Positions 36,875 to 45,719 of a stretch of 64,000 nucleotides of DNA are shown piece after piece. Source of the DNA: Rhizobium sp. R711 (GTDB taxonomy: Bacteria; Pseudomonadota; Alphaproteobacteria; Rhizobiales; Rhizobiaceae); contig NZ_LOKZ01000001.1 of NCBI RefSeq assembly GCF_002211365.1, forward strand, positions 930,001 through 994,000, given 5' to 3'. A program made the translations under genes and the position numbers. Within the stretch, counting starts at the first letter, position 1, and each line of letters begins with the position of its first letter. A model generated the notes under the pieces. It ran no database searches. It worked only from the letters and a program-made list of their open reading frames with translations, and was not told where the DNA came from.

Positions 36875-37588
36875 ATGGCATCGACACATATCTTTTCCGC
36901 GTACGACGATGATTTGAAGTTCCTGTCCCGCCGCATTTCGGAAATGGGCGGTTTGGCCGAGCAGATGGTCTCGGATGCCGTTCGCGCCCTCGTCAACGGC
37001 GACACGGCTCTCGCCCAGAAGGTCATCTCCGACGACGTGATCCTTGACCACGCCGAACGCGAGATCGGTGACAAGGCGATCGTCACGATTGCGCGCCGCC
37101 AGCCGATGGCAGCCGACCTTCGTGAGATCATGGGCTCCATCCGCATCGCGGCGGACCTGGAGCGCGTCGGCGATCTTGGCAAGAACACTGCCAAGCGCGT
37201 TATTGCTGTCCAGAGCGCCGGCGTGCCGCGCAAGCTCGCACGCGGCCTCGAGCACCTCTCGGAGCTCGCGCTGGTCCAGCTCAAGGAAGTGCTCGACGTC
37301 TACACGAGCCGCGCTGCTGACAAGGCAAAGTCGATCCGTGAGCGCGACGAGGAAATCGACGCGATGTACACCTCGCTGTTTCGCGAGATGCTCACCTATA
37401 TGATGGAAGATCCGCGCAACATCACCAGCTGCACGCATCTCCTGTTCTGCGCCAAGAACATCGAGCGCATCGGCGACCACGCCACCAATATTGCCGAAAC
37501 CATCTACTACATGGCCACCGGTGCCCAGCCGGAAGGCGAACGTCCGAAGGACGATACCGCCAACACCGTCGGCGCAGTCACTGAATAA
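36875..37588 (+). CDS. phoU: Phosphate signalling protein PhoU
   Basis: 237-residue all-helical protein with two three-helix PhoU bundles (about 10-110 and 120-215). Metal-cluster acidic motifs are visible: ERVGDLGKN near 95 and ERIGDHATNIAE near 197. PhoU links the Pst transporter to PhoR, keeping the regulon off when phosphate is plentiful. The ATG at 36875 is preferred because AAGGA lies eight bases before it; the in-frame ATG at 36866 has no room for a ribosome-binding site. It lies between pstB and phoB in the same transcript. Confidence 0.95.
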   Translation: MASTHIFSAYDDDLKFLSRRISEMGGLAEQMVSDAVRALVNGDTALAQKVISDDVILDHAEREIGDKAIVTIARRQPMAADLREIMGSIRIAADLERVGDLGKNTAKRVIAVQSAGVPRKLARGLEHLSELALVQLKEVLDVYTSRAADKAKSIRERDEEIDAMYTSLFREMLTYMMEDPRNITSCTHLLFCAKNIERIGDHATNIAETIYYMATGAQPEGERPKDDTANTVGAVTE

Positions 37589-37624
37589 TCGCTCCGCGAC
37601 CGCGCCCCCAGGAGACCGAAACGA

Positions 37625-38308
37625 ATGATCCCAAAAGTAGCTGTCGTTGAAGACGAAGAAGCACTGAGCGTGCTTCTTCGCTATAACCTTGAGGCTGAAG
37701 GTTTCGAGGTCGATACCATCCTGCGCGGCGACGAAGCCGAGATTCGGTTGCAGGAACGGACGCCAGACATCCTGATCCTCGATTGGATGCTGCCTGGCGT
37801 ATCTGGCATCGAGCTCTGCCGTCGCCTGCGTATGCGGCCGGAGACCGAGCGCCTGCCGATCATCATGTTGACGGCCCGCGGCGAGGAAAGCGAACGTGTT
37901 CGCGGCCTCTCCACCGGTGCCGACGATTACGTCGTCAAGCCGTTTTCGACACCGGAGCTGGTTGCTCGCGTCAAGGCGATGCTTCGCCGTGCCAAGCCGG
38001 AAGTGCTCTCCACGCTACTAAAGTGCGGCGATATCGAGCTCGACCGCGAGACGCATCGCGTTCATCGCAAGAGCCGCGAAGTCCGCCTCGGTCCGACCGA
38101 GTTCCGGCTCCTCGAATTCCTCATGGCGTCCCCTGGCCGCGTCTTCTCGCGCTCGCAATTGCTTGACGGCGTCTGGGGTCACGACATCTACGTCGATGAG
38201 CGTACTGTAGACGTCCATGTCGGTCGTTTGCGCAAGGCACTGAACTTCTCTAACATGCAGGACGTCATCCGCACCGTTCGCGGCGCCGGCTATTCCATGG
38301 AAGCCTAA
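37625..38308 (+). CDS. phoB: Phosphate regulon response regulator PhoB
   Basis: 227-residue OmpR/PhoB-type regulator. The receiver domain has the acidic pocket EDEE near 9-12, the phospho-acceptor Asp in LILDWMLPG near 54, Thr in MLTARG near 83 and Lys in VVKPF near 105. The C-terminal winged helix covers about 130-226 (LGPTEFRLLEFLM, then YVDERTVDVHVGRLRKAL). It binds Pho boxes such as that at 31884. Last gene of the Pho block, 36 bases after phoU, followed by a strong terminator. Confidence 0.96.
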   Translation: MIPKVAVVEDEEALSVLLRYNLEAEGFEVDTILRGDEAEIRLQERTPDILILDWMLPGVSGIELCRRLRMRPETERLPIIMLTARGEESERVRGLSTGADDYVVKPFSTPELVARVKAMLRRAKPEVLSTLLKCGDIELDRETHRVHRKSREVRLGPTEFRLLEFLMASPGRVFSRSQLLDGVWGHDIYVDERTVDVHVGRLRKALNFSNMQDVIRTVRGAGYSMEA

Positions 38309-38355
38309 GCTTTCCCCGGAAAGCCAGCGCGACTTTCATAAAATTTCACAAACGA

Positions 38356-38384
38356 AAAACGGGCCCGCGAGGGCCCGTTTTCTT
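38356..38384 (+). terminator. Strong intrinsic terminator between phoB and gcrA
   Basis: AAAACGGGCCC and GGGCCCGTTTT (loop GCGA) form an 11-bp stem, flanked by A and T runs, so it can work in both directions. It closes the rightward Pho block and the convergent gcrA gene. Confidence 0.88.
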
Positions 38385-38406
38385 TGGTCCTTATCCGGCT
38401 TCCGGG

Positions 38407-38940
38407 TCAAGCGACCCGGTTGGCAGCCTTGCGGCGCTCGTTCACCGGCTGATAGGCCATGCGTTGATGATACGTGCAATAGGGGGAGTTGTCCGGAGAC
38501 TCGCAGCCGCAGAAGTGGAAATCATCTTTCAGCGGGTCGCCGACCGGCCACTTGCAGGTGCGTTCGGTCAGTTCAGTCAGGCCGAGGCGGCGCGAAATCG
38601 GAACGACGACGTTTGCGGCCGGACGATACCGGACTTCCTCGATCGCATCGATCTCGATTTCTTCCTTGAGCATGGTCGCACCCTGCTGGCGGGTGACGGT
38701 GCGTGTGGCGACGCGAGACGCATAGTTCGGAGCGCGGGGCGCGGATGTCGTGCGCTTGGGCGTTCTGACAGTCGTTGTCGTGCCCCCGGCCTTGGCGCGG
38801 CCAGGCAAACTCAAACGGTGGACTTTGCCAATGACAGCGTTACGGCTTACACCGCCAAGTTGTGCCGCGATCTGGCTGGCGCTAAGCCCTTCGGACCACA
38901 GCTTCTTCAGTTTTTCAACGCGCTCGTCTGTCCAGTTCAT
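38407..38940 (-). CDS. gcrA: Cell-cycle regulator GcrA
   Basis: 177-residue alphaproteobacterial cell-cycle regulator that works with sigma-70 at GANTC-methylated promoters. The N-terminal helix-turn-helix covers residues 1-48 (MNWTDERVEKLKKLW, SASQIAAQLGGVSRNAVIGKVHRL). A variable basic linker follows, then the conserved C-terminal Cys/His block (TCKWPVGDP near 130, FCGCESPDNSPYC near 145) that contacts sigma-70 domain 2. The start is fixed by the invariant MNWTDERVE. Monocistronic and convergent with phoB. Confidence 0.95.
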   Translation of the reverse strand: MNWTDERVEKLKKLWSEGLSASQIAAQLGGVSRNAVIGKVHRLSLPGRAKAGGTTTTVRTPKRTTSAPRAPNYASRVATRTVTRQQGATMLKEEIEIDAIEEVRYRPAANVVVPISRRLGLTELTERTCKWPVGDPLKDDFHFCGCESPDNSPYCTYHQRMAYQPVNERRKAANRVA

Positions 38941-39368
38941 GCCCCTGTCTCCGCCTTATTAGCGTTGGTGTAGGCAGAATCCTTCACCGTTGCCCTGGAC
39001 GTATCCAAGGCAAGAAACGCCTGCTCGATTTTGGTGACTAGTTCCGCCGCATGCAGTCTAGTAATTGAGTTTTAACCTAGTGTGAGGCTGACTCCGTGAC
39101 AAGAGTCGGTTGAATCTCGGCGAATCGAATTTCAAGTTTTCCCCAACTTGCTGGGTGTGAGAGTCATTTTTGCAACATTAGTTGTTGATAGGTCTGCCGC
39201 CTTCGGATGGCAGCTTGACGCGTGCTGGAAAACCTCAGTTTTGTTGACATTGCAGTGCGAAAAGTAAATAGTGCTGCTTGCCGCCGAAAGGCGGCATTTT
39301 TAATTTCCGGACACTGCGTTCCTTAGCCGGAGTCCGCCCGCTGATGGTTATTGACAGGAGATCGCGCC
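38941..39368. other. gcrA-argD divergent region with orphan hairpin
   Basis: About 430 bases without a protein gene. It holds the gcrA and argD promoters. A TTGACA at 39244-39249 with a weak -10 (TAAATA near 39265) lies just before a strong hairpin at 39279-39301. I could not decide whether the region encodes an sRNA that ends at this hairpin or an argD leader. Confidence 0.5.
39279..39301 (+). terminator. Orphan intrinsic terminator upstream of argD (possible sRNA end or attenuator)
   Basis: Stem TGCCGCC with GGCGGCA, GAAA tetraloop, followed by TTTTTA. It is 67 bases before the argD start, with no protein gene ending before it on this strand. It therefore either ends a small RNA transcribed from the gap or attenuates argD. 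Confidence 0.7.
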
Positions 39369-40565
39369 ATGGCTGAAGCCGCGCTTTACGACACCTACTC
39401 TCGTGCCCCGCTGCGGTTCGAGCGAGGAGAAGGCGTGTGGCTGATCACCGAAGCGGGCGAGCGATATCTTGATTTCGGCGCAGGCGTTGCCGTGACTTCC
39501 GTCGGCCACGGCCATCCGCATGTGGTGGGCGCGCTGAAGGAGCAGGCCGACAAGGTCTGGCACCTGTCCAATATCTACGAGATTCCTGGCCAGGAAACGC
39601 TCGCGAAGCGGCTCACCGAGGCGACGTTCGCCGATAAGGTGTTCTTCACGAACTCCGGCGCGGAAGCTCTGGAATGCGCGATCAAGACCGCGCGCCGCTA
39701 CCAGTTTTCAAAGGGGCATCCCGAGCGGTTCCACATCATCACCTTCGAAGGTGCCTTCCATGGCCGCACGCTGGCGACGATCGCTGCCGGCGGCCAGGAG
39801 AAATATCTCGAAGGCTTCGGTCCCAAGGCTCCTGGCTTCGATCAGGTTCCGTTCGGCGATCTCGATGCCGTGCGCGCCGCTATCACAAGCGAGACGGCCG
39901 CTATCCTCATCGAGCCTATTCAGGGAGAAGGCGGCGTTCGCCCGGCGACCAACGAGTTTCTGAAGGCGCTCCGCGCAATCTGCGACGAAAACGGCCTGCT
40001 GCTGATCTTCGACGAAGTGCAAACGGGTGTGGGCCGTACGGGCAAGCTCTTTGCGCACGAGTGGTCCGGCGCCACTCCCGACATCATGGCAGTGGCCAAG
40101 GGTATCGGCGGTGGCTTCCCGCTCGGCGCCTGCCTTGCGACGGCAGAGGCCGCTTCCGGCATGAAGGCTGGCACGCATGGCTCCACCTATGGCGGCAATC
40201 CGCTTGCCATGGCTGTGGGCGGCGCCGTGCTCGACGTGATCCTCGCGGAAGGCTTCCTGCAGCAGGTGCGCGACGTCTCGCTGGTCTTCCGCCAGGGGCT
40301 GGCCTCGCTCAAGGATCGCTATCCTGATATCATCGAGGACATCAGAGGCGAGGGGCTGCTGCTTGGCGTCAAGGCTGCCGTGCCGTCCTCCGAGTTGCTG
40401 CAGGCGATCCGTGACGCTCACCTGCTCGGTGTGCCTGCCGGTGACAACGTCATTCGTCTTCTGCCGCCCCTGGTCGTCACAGCCGACGAAGCCCGCGAGG
40501 GCCTTGCCCGCCTCGAACGCGCCGCCGAAAGCGTGCGTGCTTCAAAGCTCAAAAAGACGGCTTAA
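39369..40565 (+). CDS. argD: Acetylornithine aminotransferase
   Basis: 398-residue PLP enzyme, class III aminotransferase, converting N-acetylglutamate semialdehyde to N-acetylornithine in arginine synthesis (and often succinyl-diaminopimelate in lysine synthesis). The signature [11 protein letters not shown] is near 93, the PLP-Asp region [13 protein letters not shown] near 215 and the Schiff-base lysine in [15 protein letters not shown] near 246. The ATG at 39369 has AGGAGA upstream; the frame is open to 39351. It heads an argD-argF pair 42 bases apart, a standard rhizobial arrangement. Confidence 0.95.
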   Translation: MAEAALYDTYSRAPLRFERGEGVWLITEAGERYLDFGAGVAVTSVGHGHPHVVGALKEQADKVWHLSNIYEIPGQETLAKRLTEATFADKVFFTNSGAEALECAIKTARRYQFSKGHPERFHIITFEGAFHGRTLATIAAGGQEKYLEGFGPKAPGFDQVPFGDLDAVRAAITSETAAILIEPIQGEGGVRPATNEFLKALRAICDENGLLLIFDEVQTGVGRTGKLFAHEWSGATPDIMAVAKGIGGGFPLGACLATAEAASGMKAGTHGSTYGGNPLAMAVGGAVLDVILAEGFLQQVRDVSLVFRQGLASLKDRYPDIIEDIRGEGLLLGVKAAVPSSELLQAIRDAHLLGVPAGDNVIRLLPPLVVTADEAREGLARLERAAESVRASKLKKTA

Positions 40566-40607
40566 TGGACAGTGCCTGTCGCAAGGCGGGCGTGATAGGT
40601 AAAGACA

Positions 40608-41525
40608 ATGGCTTCCCCAAAACACTTCCTCGATCTCTCCGCCGTCACGGCATCCGACCTGCGGCTCATCATGAATGACGCAATGTCACGCAAGCAGGCC
40701 TTCAAGGCCGGGCAGGGCGATAAGCCGCTCGCCGGCAAGATGCTGGCGATGATCTTCGAAAAGCCCTCGACCCGTACCCGCGTCTCCTTCGACGTCGGCA
40801 TGCGCCAGCTCGGCGGCGAGACGCTGTTCCTGTCGGGCACCGAGATGCAGCTCGGCCGTGCCGAGACGATCGGCGATACGGCAAAGGTGCTGTCGCGCTA
40901 TGTCGATGCGATCATGATCCGCACGACCGATCATGCCCGCATGCTGGAGCTTGCCGAGCATGCAACGGTTCCCGTTATCAATGCGCTGACTGATGATACC
41001 CATCCCTGCCAGATCATGGCTGACATCATGACCTTCGAGGAGCATCGCGGTCCGATCAAGGGCAAGACGATCGCCTGGACCGGCGACGGCAACAACGTGC
41101 TGCATTCGCTTGTCGAAGGAGCTGCGCGTTTCGGCTATCGCATGAATATGGCGGTCCCCCTTGGTTCTGAGCCGAAGGATCACTATTTGAACTGGGCCCG
41201 CGATGAGGGCGCCGAAATCATGCTTTGCCATGATGCAGACCGTGCGGTCGCCGGCGTCGATTGCGTGGTGACCGATACCTGGGTCTCCATGAATCAGGAA
41301 CATCGGGCCCGGGGTCACAACGTCTTCCAGCCTTATCAGGTCAACGCGGCTTTGATGGCGCAGGCCGACAAGGATGCATTGTTCATGCATTGCCTGCCCG
41401 CCCATCGTGGTGAGGAAGTCACGGACGAGGTGATCGACGGCCCGCAATCCGTGGTCTTCGATGAAGCGGAAAACCGTCTTCATGCACAGAAGTCGATTCT
41501 TGCTTGGTGCCTGGGCGCGATCTGA
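40608..41525 (+). CDS. argF: Ornithine carbamoyltransferase, anabolic
   Basis: 305-residue enzyme making citrulline from ornithine and carbamoyl phosphate. The carbamoyl-phosphate motif [10 protein letters not shown] is near 48-57, the HPCQ box in [11 protein letters not shown] near 130 and the ornithine-binding [10 protein letters not shown] near 264. Length and motifs are standard. Follows argD closely and precedes hslO by 92 bases on the same strand. Confidence 0.96.
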   Translation: MASPKHFLDLSAVTASDLRLIMNDAMSRKQAFKAGQGDKPLAGKMLAMIFEKPSTRTRVSFDVGMRQLGGETLFLSGTEMQLGRAETIGDTAKVLSRYVDAIMIRTTDHARMLELAEHATVPVINALTDDTHPCQIMADIMTFEEHRGPIKGKTIAWTGDGNNVLHSLVEGAARFGYRMNMAVPLGSEPKDHYLNWARDEGAEIMLCHDADRAVAGVDCVVTDTWVSMNQEHRARGHNVFQPYQVNAALMAQADKDALFMHCLPAHRGEEVTDEVIDGPQSVVFDEAENRLHAQKSILAWCLGAI

Positions 41526-41617
41526 ACCATACTGGACGCCACATCGGGCCCGAAGGGCCAGTGGCCGTGCGAGCGGATGGACACTCTTGTCCGCCGCTCT
41601 CAGACTAGGAGAAGACC

Positions 41618-42613
41618 ATGGCAGAACCTGCAGCCACCCTCGGCGAATTCAATTTCGCCGGCGATGATCATGTCGTTCCTTTTCAGGTGGAAGGCCTGGA
41701 CGTGCGCGGTCGCGCTGTCCAGCTCGGCCCGATGCTGGACGCGATTCTTGAGCGTCATCGCTATCCTGCGCCTGTCGCGCGGCTTCTTGCTGAAGTCGTC
41801 GTGTTGACGGTGCTGCTCGGCACGTCGCTGAAATTTGAAGGAAAGTTCACGGTGCAGACCAAGGGCGATGGCCCGGTCGACCTGCTGGTTTGCGATTTCT
41901 CGACGCCGGAGAACGTGCGGGCCTACGCTCGCTTCAATCACGGCCTCCTCGACAAGGCCGTTGCCGCCGGACAGGTTGAACCTGAACAGCTGCTCGGCAA
42001 GGGCATGCTGGCCTTTACGATCGATCAGGGCAAATTCAGCCAACCCTACCAGGGCATTGTTGCGCTCGATGGGGCGACGCTGGAGGAGATTGCCGGCACC
42101 TATTTCCGCCAATCGGAGCAGATCCCGACGCGCGTACGTCTTGCCGCAGCCGAACTCTTCGACCGCGACGAGGCCGGCAAGCCGCGTCACCGCTGGCGGG
42201 CAGGGGGGCTTGTTGCCCAGTTCCTGCCGGAAGCGCCGGAGCGCATGCGCCAGCCGGATCTTCACGGCGGCGATGGCGACACGGCTGGCAGCTCCCACAA
42301 GGAAGACGATGCCTGGGCTGAAGCCCGCTCCCTCGTCGACACGATCGATGCCGACGAATTGACGGATCCGCAGGTCGGCACCGAGCGGCTGCTTTACCGG
42401 CTGTTCCACGAGCGCGGCGTTCGCGTCTACGAACCGCGCGAGGTCTTCGATCGTTGCAGCTGTTCCCGCGAGAAGATCAAGGGCGTTCTGAAGGGGTTCT
42501 CGGCAGAAGAAATTGATGCCAGCCAGGAAGACGGCACAATTTCGGTCACCTGCGAATTTTGCTCGACGACCTATCGCTTCGAAGTGGAAGAGGTGGCGGA
42601 GGCTGCCGAGTGA
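41618..42613 (+). CDS. hslO: Redox-regulated chaperone Hsp33
   Basis: 331-residue holdase chaperone switched on by oxidative stress. The N-terminal domain (about 15-240) is followed by the redox switch: the zinc cysteines CSCSREKI near 280 and CEFC near 313 form the CxC...CxxC set that binds zinc when reduced and forms disulfides when oxidised. An acidic insert around 225-245 is typical of alphaproteobacterial copies. The ATG at 41618 has TAGGAGAAG upstream. It ends one base before the convergent apaG stop. Confidence 0.94.
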   Translation: MAEPAATLGEFNFAGDDHVVPFQVEGLDVRGRAVQLGPMLDAILERHRYPAPVARLLAEVVVLTVLLGTSLKFEGKFTVQTKGDGPVDLLVCDFSTPENVRAYARFNHGLLDKAVAAGQVEPEQLLGKGMLAFTIDQGKFSQPYQGIVALDGATLEEIAGTYFRQSEQIPTRVRLAAAELFDRDEAGKPRHRWRAGGLVAQFLPEAPERMRQPDLHGGDGDTAGSSHKEDDAWAEARSLVDTIDADELTDPQVGTERLLYRLFHERGVRVYEPREVFDRCSCSREKIKGVLKGFSAEEIDASQEDGTISVTCEFCSTTYRFEVEEVAEAAE

Positions 42614-43006
42614 TCAGTTCAGGACTCTGAGTAGCCCTGGCGAATCCAGCGAGAAGGCGGGTATTTCGACATTGAAAAGCTCGCCTTCATCGGTTTCCAT
42701 CTGATAGTGGCCGAACATCAGCCCAGATGGCGTATCCAGCGGGCAGCCCGAGGAATACTCATAGGTATCGCCCGGCGCGAGCCGCGGCTGTTCACCAACA
42801 ACCCCGGCGCCCGTGACCTCGTCGACGATCCCGTTCTGGTCGGTGATATTCCAATAACGGTTCATCAGCCGCACGGTCTTGTCGGAATTATTGCTGATGA
42901 CGATCTTGTAGCCCCAGACATAGCGATCGTCGTCCGGATCGGATTGCTCCTCCAGATAAAAGGGTTCGACAACGACTTCAATGTCTCGTGTAAGGGCGCG
43001 GTACAT
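42614..43006 (-). CDS. apaG: ApaG-domain protein
   Basis: 130-residue single-domain immunoglobulin-like (ApaG/DUF525) protein, usual length. Core motifs are [14 protein letters not shown] near 29-42, [12 protein letters not shown] near 44-55 and [10 protein letters not shown] near 94-103. Role in bacteria is unclear; ApaG is linked with diadenosine tetraphosphate metabolism by genetic neighbourhood in E. coli, and the human F-box relative binds polymers. The ATG at 43006 is used rather than the in-frame 43063 start because it begins the conserved domain. Convergent with hslO. Confidence 0.9.
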   Translation of the reverse strand: MYRALTRDIEVVVEPFYLEEQSDPDDDRYVWGYKIVISNNSDKTVRLMNRYWNITDQNGIVDEVTGAGVVGEQPRLAPGDTYEYSSGCPLDTPSGLMFGHYQMETDEGELFNVEIPAFSLDSPGLLRVLN

Positions 43007-43206
43007 GCCTACACCATAGTCAACATACGTTACCGGTATCTTATACGACGGCCGTTCCGTCAATAAACCGATAGTCGATCACGTCCGAAATGCCTGTAAT
43101 GGCAAGAAGTTTCGCGTGTTAGATCCGATTTTTGACCGCCTTGCTTGCGGCAAAGAGCGGAGGACTACCGGCCGGATTTGCGTCAATCCGGCCGATATTT
43201 GGCTGA

Positions 43207-44391
43207 TCAGGCGTTCACTTTGGCGAGTGCCTGGGCGAAATCCTCGATCAGGTCGTCGGTGTCTTCGATGCCCGCAGAGAGACGAACGGTGCCGCCGGAG
43301 ATACCGAGTTCGGCACGCGCCTCGTCGCTCAGGTTCTTGTGCGTCGTCGTCGCCGGGTGCGTGATCAAGCTCTTGGCGTCGCCGAGATTGTTGGAGATCT
43401 TGATCACCTGCAGTGCATTCTGCAGCGCGAAGGCCGCTTCCTTGCCGCCCTTGAGTTCGATGGCGACGAGCGTCGAGCCGCCCTTCATCTGTTTGGCGAC
43501 GATGTCGGCCTGCGGATGGTCCTTGCGGCCGGGGTAAATGACCTTGGCGACCTTCGGTTGATCGGCCAGGAAGTCGGCGATCTTCGACGCATTTTCGGTC
43601 TGCTGCTTGACGCGCAGCGGCAGCGTTTCGAGGCCCTTGAGCAGCGTCCATGCCGTGAATGGCGACATGGCCGGGCCGGTGTGGCGGTAATAATCCTGCA
43701 GGTTCTCGTTGACCCATTCCCTGTCGGAGAGGATGACGCCGCCGAGGCTGCGGCCCTGGCCGTCGATGTGCTTGGTTGCCGAATAGACGACGATATGGGC
43801 ACCGAGTTCGAGCGGCTTCTGGAAGATCGGGGTGGCGAAGACGTTGTCGACCACGACCTTGGCGCCGATCTGGTTGGCGAGCTTCGCAACACCGGCGATA
43901 TCGATCACCTCAAGCGTCGGGTTCGTCGGGCTTTCCAGGAAGAATACCTTGGTGCTCGGGCGGATCGCCCTTTCCCAGTTCTCAAGATAGCGACCATCAA
44001 CGAGCGTGCACTCGATGCCGTATTTCGGCGCAAGCGTTTCCACGACCCAGCGGCACGAGCCGAAAAGGGCGCGGGCGGCAACGATGTGGTCGCCGGCCTT
44101 CAATTGGCAGAGGATTGCAGCGGTGACGGCTGCCATGCCCGAGGCCGTGGCACGGGCTTCCTCGGCACCTTCGAGGGCGCACATGCGCTTCTCGAACATG
44201 TCGTTGGTCGGGCTGCCGTAGCGGGCGTAGATGTAGCCGTCCGACTCGCCCTTGAAGCGTGCTTCCGCCGCTTCCGCGCTTTCATAGACGAATCCCTGTG
44301 TGAGGTAGATTGCTTCGGAGGTCTCGCCATATTGCGAACGCAGCGAACCGCCGTGGACGAGTTGGGTTGCCGGGCGCCAGGTCTTGCTCAT
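43207..44391 (-). CDS. metZ: O-succinylhomoserine sulfhydrylase
   Basis: 394-residue PLP enzyme of the Cys/Met metabolism family, making homocysteine from O-succinylhomoserine and sulfide. YGSPTNDMFEKRM is near 58-70, the PLP-lysine motif VYSATKHIDGQGR near 208 and SLGGVETLITHP-like C-terminal residues appear as GDAKSLITHPATTTH near 345. The N-terminal TRLVHGG-type start (here ATQLVHGGSLRSQYGETSEA) favours MetZ over cystathionine synthase. It is preceded by a SAM-II riboswitch and terminator, so it is shut off by S-adenosylmethionine. A hairpin (43170-43193) lies just after its stop. Confidence 0.93.
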   Translation of the reverse strand: MSKTWRPATQLVHGGSLRSQYGETSEAIYLTQGFVYESAEAAEARFKGESDGYIYARYGSPTNDMFEKRMCALEGAEEARATASGMAAVTAAILCQLKAGDHIVAARALFGSCRWVVETLAPKYGIECTLVDGRYLENWERAIRPSTKVFFLESPTNPTLEVIDIAGVAKLANQIGAKVVVDNVFATPIFQKPLELGAHIVVYSATKHIDGQGRSLGGVILSDREWVNENLQDYYRHTGPAMSPFTAWTLLKGLETLPLRVKQQTENASKIADFLADQPKVAKVIYPGRKDHPQADIVAKQMKGGSTLVAIELKGGKEAAFALQNALQVIKISNNLGDAKSLITHPATTTHKNLSDEARAELGISGGTVRLSAGIEDTDDLIEDFAQALAKVNA

Positions 44392-44412
44392 GAATCACCA
44401 CTTTCAAACAAC

Positions 44413-44444
44413 AAAAAAACCGGCCGCGAAAGCAGACCGGTTTT
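44413..44444 (-). terminator. Expression-platform terminator of the metZ riboswitch
   Basis: On the minus strand AAAACCGG and CCGGTTTT enclose an inner GC-rich arm and continue into a seven-T run. It lies between the SAM-II aptamer and the metZ start codon, so it can serve as the off-switch. Confidence 0.8.
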
Positions 44445-44447
44445 GCA

Positions 44448-44508
44448 CCCGGTCCTTTTAGCCACTTGTTTAACGTGGCTGCAAGCCGACCGGCCAAATC
44501 ACCACGGG
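44448..44508 (-). promoter_or_regulatory. SAM-II riboswitch upstream of metZ
   Basis: Read on the minus strand, the 61 bases show the conserved SAM-II features. GTGGTGATTTGG opens, CCGGTC and later GGACCGG pair, GGCTTGCAGCCACG is the hairpin region, and the highly conserved AAACAAGTGGCTAAA forms the second pseudoknot strand. SAM-II aptamers occur before metA, metX and metZ in alphaproteobacteria. Binding of S-adenosylmethionine should favour the terminator just downstream and lower metZ expression. Confidence 0.9.
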
Positions 44509-44590
44509 ATAAAGGTGCAATACTGCCGTTCTATGCTTGCGTCAATTCCTTGAGTTTGGTTTTGTCTCCGACAAATATGGATGGGGCATG

Positions 44591-45682
44591 ATGGCTCGCG
44601 TAACAGGAATTTTGGCAGATCGTGCGATTGCTGGGCTTTTCGAGGCCGGGCGTCTCAGCTCGGAGCGCGATCTGGATCACGACCAGATCCAGCCGGCAAG
44701 CCTTGACCTCCGGCTCGGTGCCAAGGCTTTTCGCGTTCGCGCGAGCTTCATGCCTGGCCCTTCGCATCTCGTCTCCGACAAGCTCGATCGCCTGAGCCTC
44801 CACGTCGTCGACCTCTCCGAAGGTGCGGTGCTGGAGACCGGCTGCGTCTATATTGTTCCCTTGATGGAGCGCCTCGACCTGCCGGCCGATATGTCGGCCT
44901 CGGCCAATCCCAAAAGCTCAACCGGGCGTCTGGATATCTTCACGCGCGTCATCACCGACTATGCACAGGAGTTCGACAAGATCCCGGCCGGCTATTCCGG
45001 TCCCCTCTATCTCGAAATCAGTCCACGCACCTTCCCGATCGTCGTGCGCCGCGGCTCGCGCCTGTCGCAGATCCGCTTCCGGGTCGGCCATTCCGTGCTC
45101 GGTGAGCCCGAACTGCTGGCGCTGCATGACGCCGAGACGCTCGTTGCCAGCAAGCAGCCGAACGTATCGGGCGGCGGCATTGCGCTGTCGATCGATCTTG
45201 CCGGCGACAAGGACGGCCTGATCGGCTACCGCGGCAAGCACCATACCGCCGTCGTCGATGTCGACAAGAAGGCGCAGCACGACATCTATGACTTCTGGGA
45301 ACCGCTCTATAGCCGCGGCCGCAACGAACTGATTTTGGATCCGGACGAGTTTTACATCCTGGTTTCCCGCGAAGCCATTCATGTGCCGCCGCACTACGCG
45401 GCCGAGATGACCCCTTTCGATCCGCTGGTCGGCGAATTCCGTGTGCACTATGCGGGGTTCTTCGATCCCGGTTTCGGCCATGCGCCCGCTGGCGGCCGCG
45501 GCAGCCGTGCGGTGCTCGAAGTCCGCAGCCACGAGGTACCTTTCATCCTCGAAGACGGCCAGATCGTCGGCCGCCTCGTTTACGAGCACATGCGGGAGCA
45601 CCCGGAAAGTCTTTACGGCACCGGCCTCGGCTCAAACTATCAGGCACAGGGCCTGAAGCTCTCGAAGCATTTCCGCATCTAG
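44591..45682 (+). CDS. dcd: 2'-deoxycytidine 5'-triphosphate deaminase, tandem-domain form
   Basis: 363-residue protein of the trimeric dUTPase/dCTP deaminase fold. Two copies of the fold are apparent: residues about 1-175 with SLDLRLG near 33-39 and the SANPKSSTGRLDIFTRV motif near 102, and about 180-363 with a second half ending in GQIVGRLVYE near 325. The usual dCTP deaminase is about 190 residues, so this is the long form found in rhizobia. It supplies dUMP precursors by deaminating dCTP. ATG at 44588 and 44591 are both possible; the latter has better spacing to GGATGGGG. Divergent from metZ. Confidence 0.85.
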   Translation: MARVTGILADRAIAGLFEAGRLSSERDLDHDQIQPASLDLRLGAKAFRVRASFMPGPSHLVSDKLDRLSLHVVDLSEGAVLETGCVYIVPLMERLDLPADMSASANPKSSTGRLDIFTRVITDYAQEFDKIPAGYSGPLYLEISPRTFPIVVRRGSRLSQIRFRVGHSVLGEPELLALHDAETLVASKQPNVSGGGIALSIDLAGDKDGLIGYRGKHHTAVVDVDKKAQHDIYDFWEPLYSRGRNELILDPDEFYILVSREAIHVPPHYAAEMTPFDPLVGEFRVHYAGFFDPGFGHAPAGGRGSRAVLEVRSHEVPFILEDGQIVGRLVYEHMREHPESLYGTGLGSNYQAQGLKLSKHFRI

Positions 45683-45719
45683 CGCCCGAACCTAGACCTC
45701 GGCGCCACCGCGATGCTGG

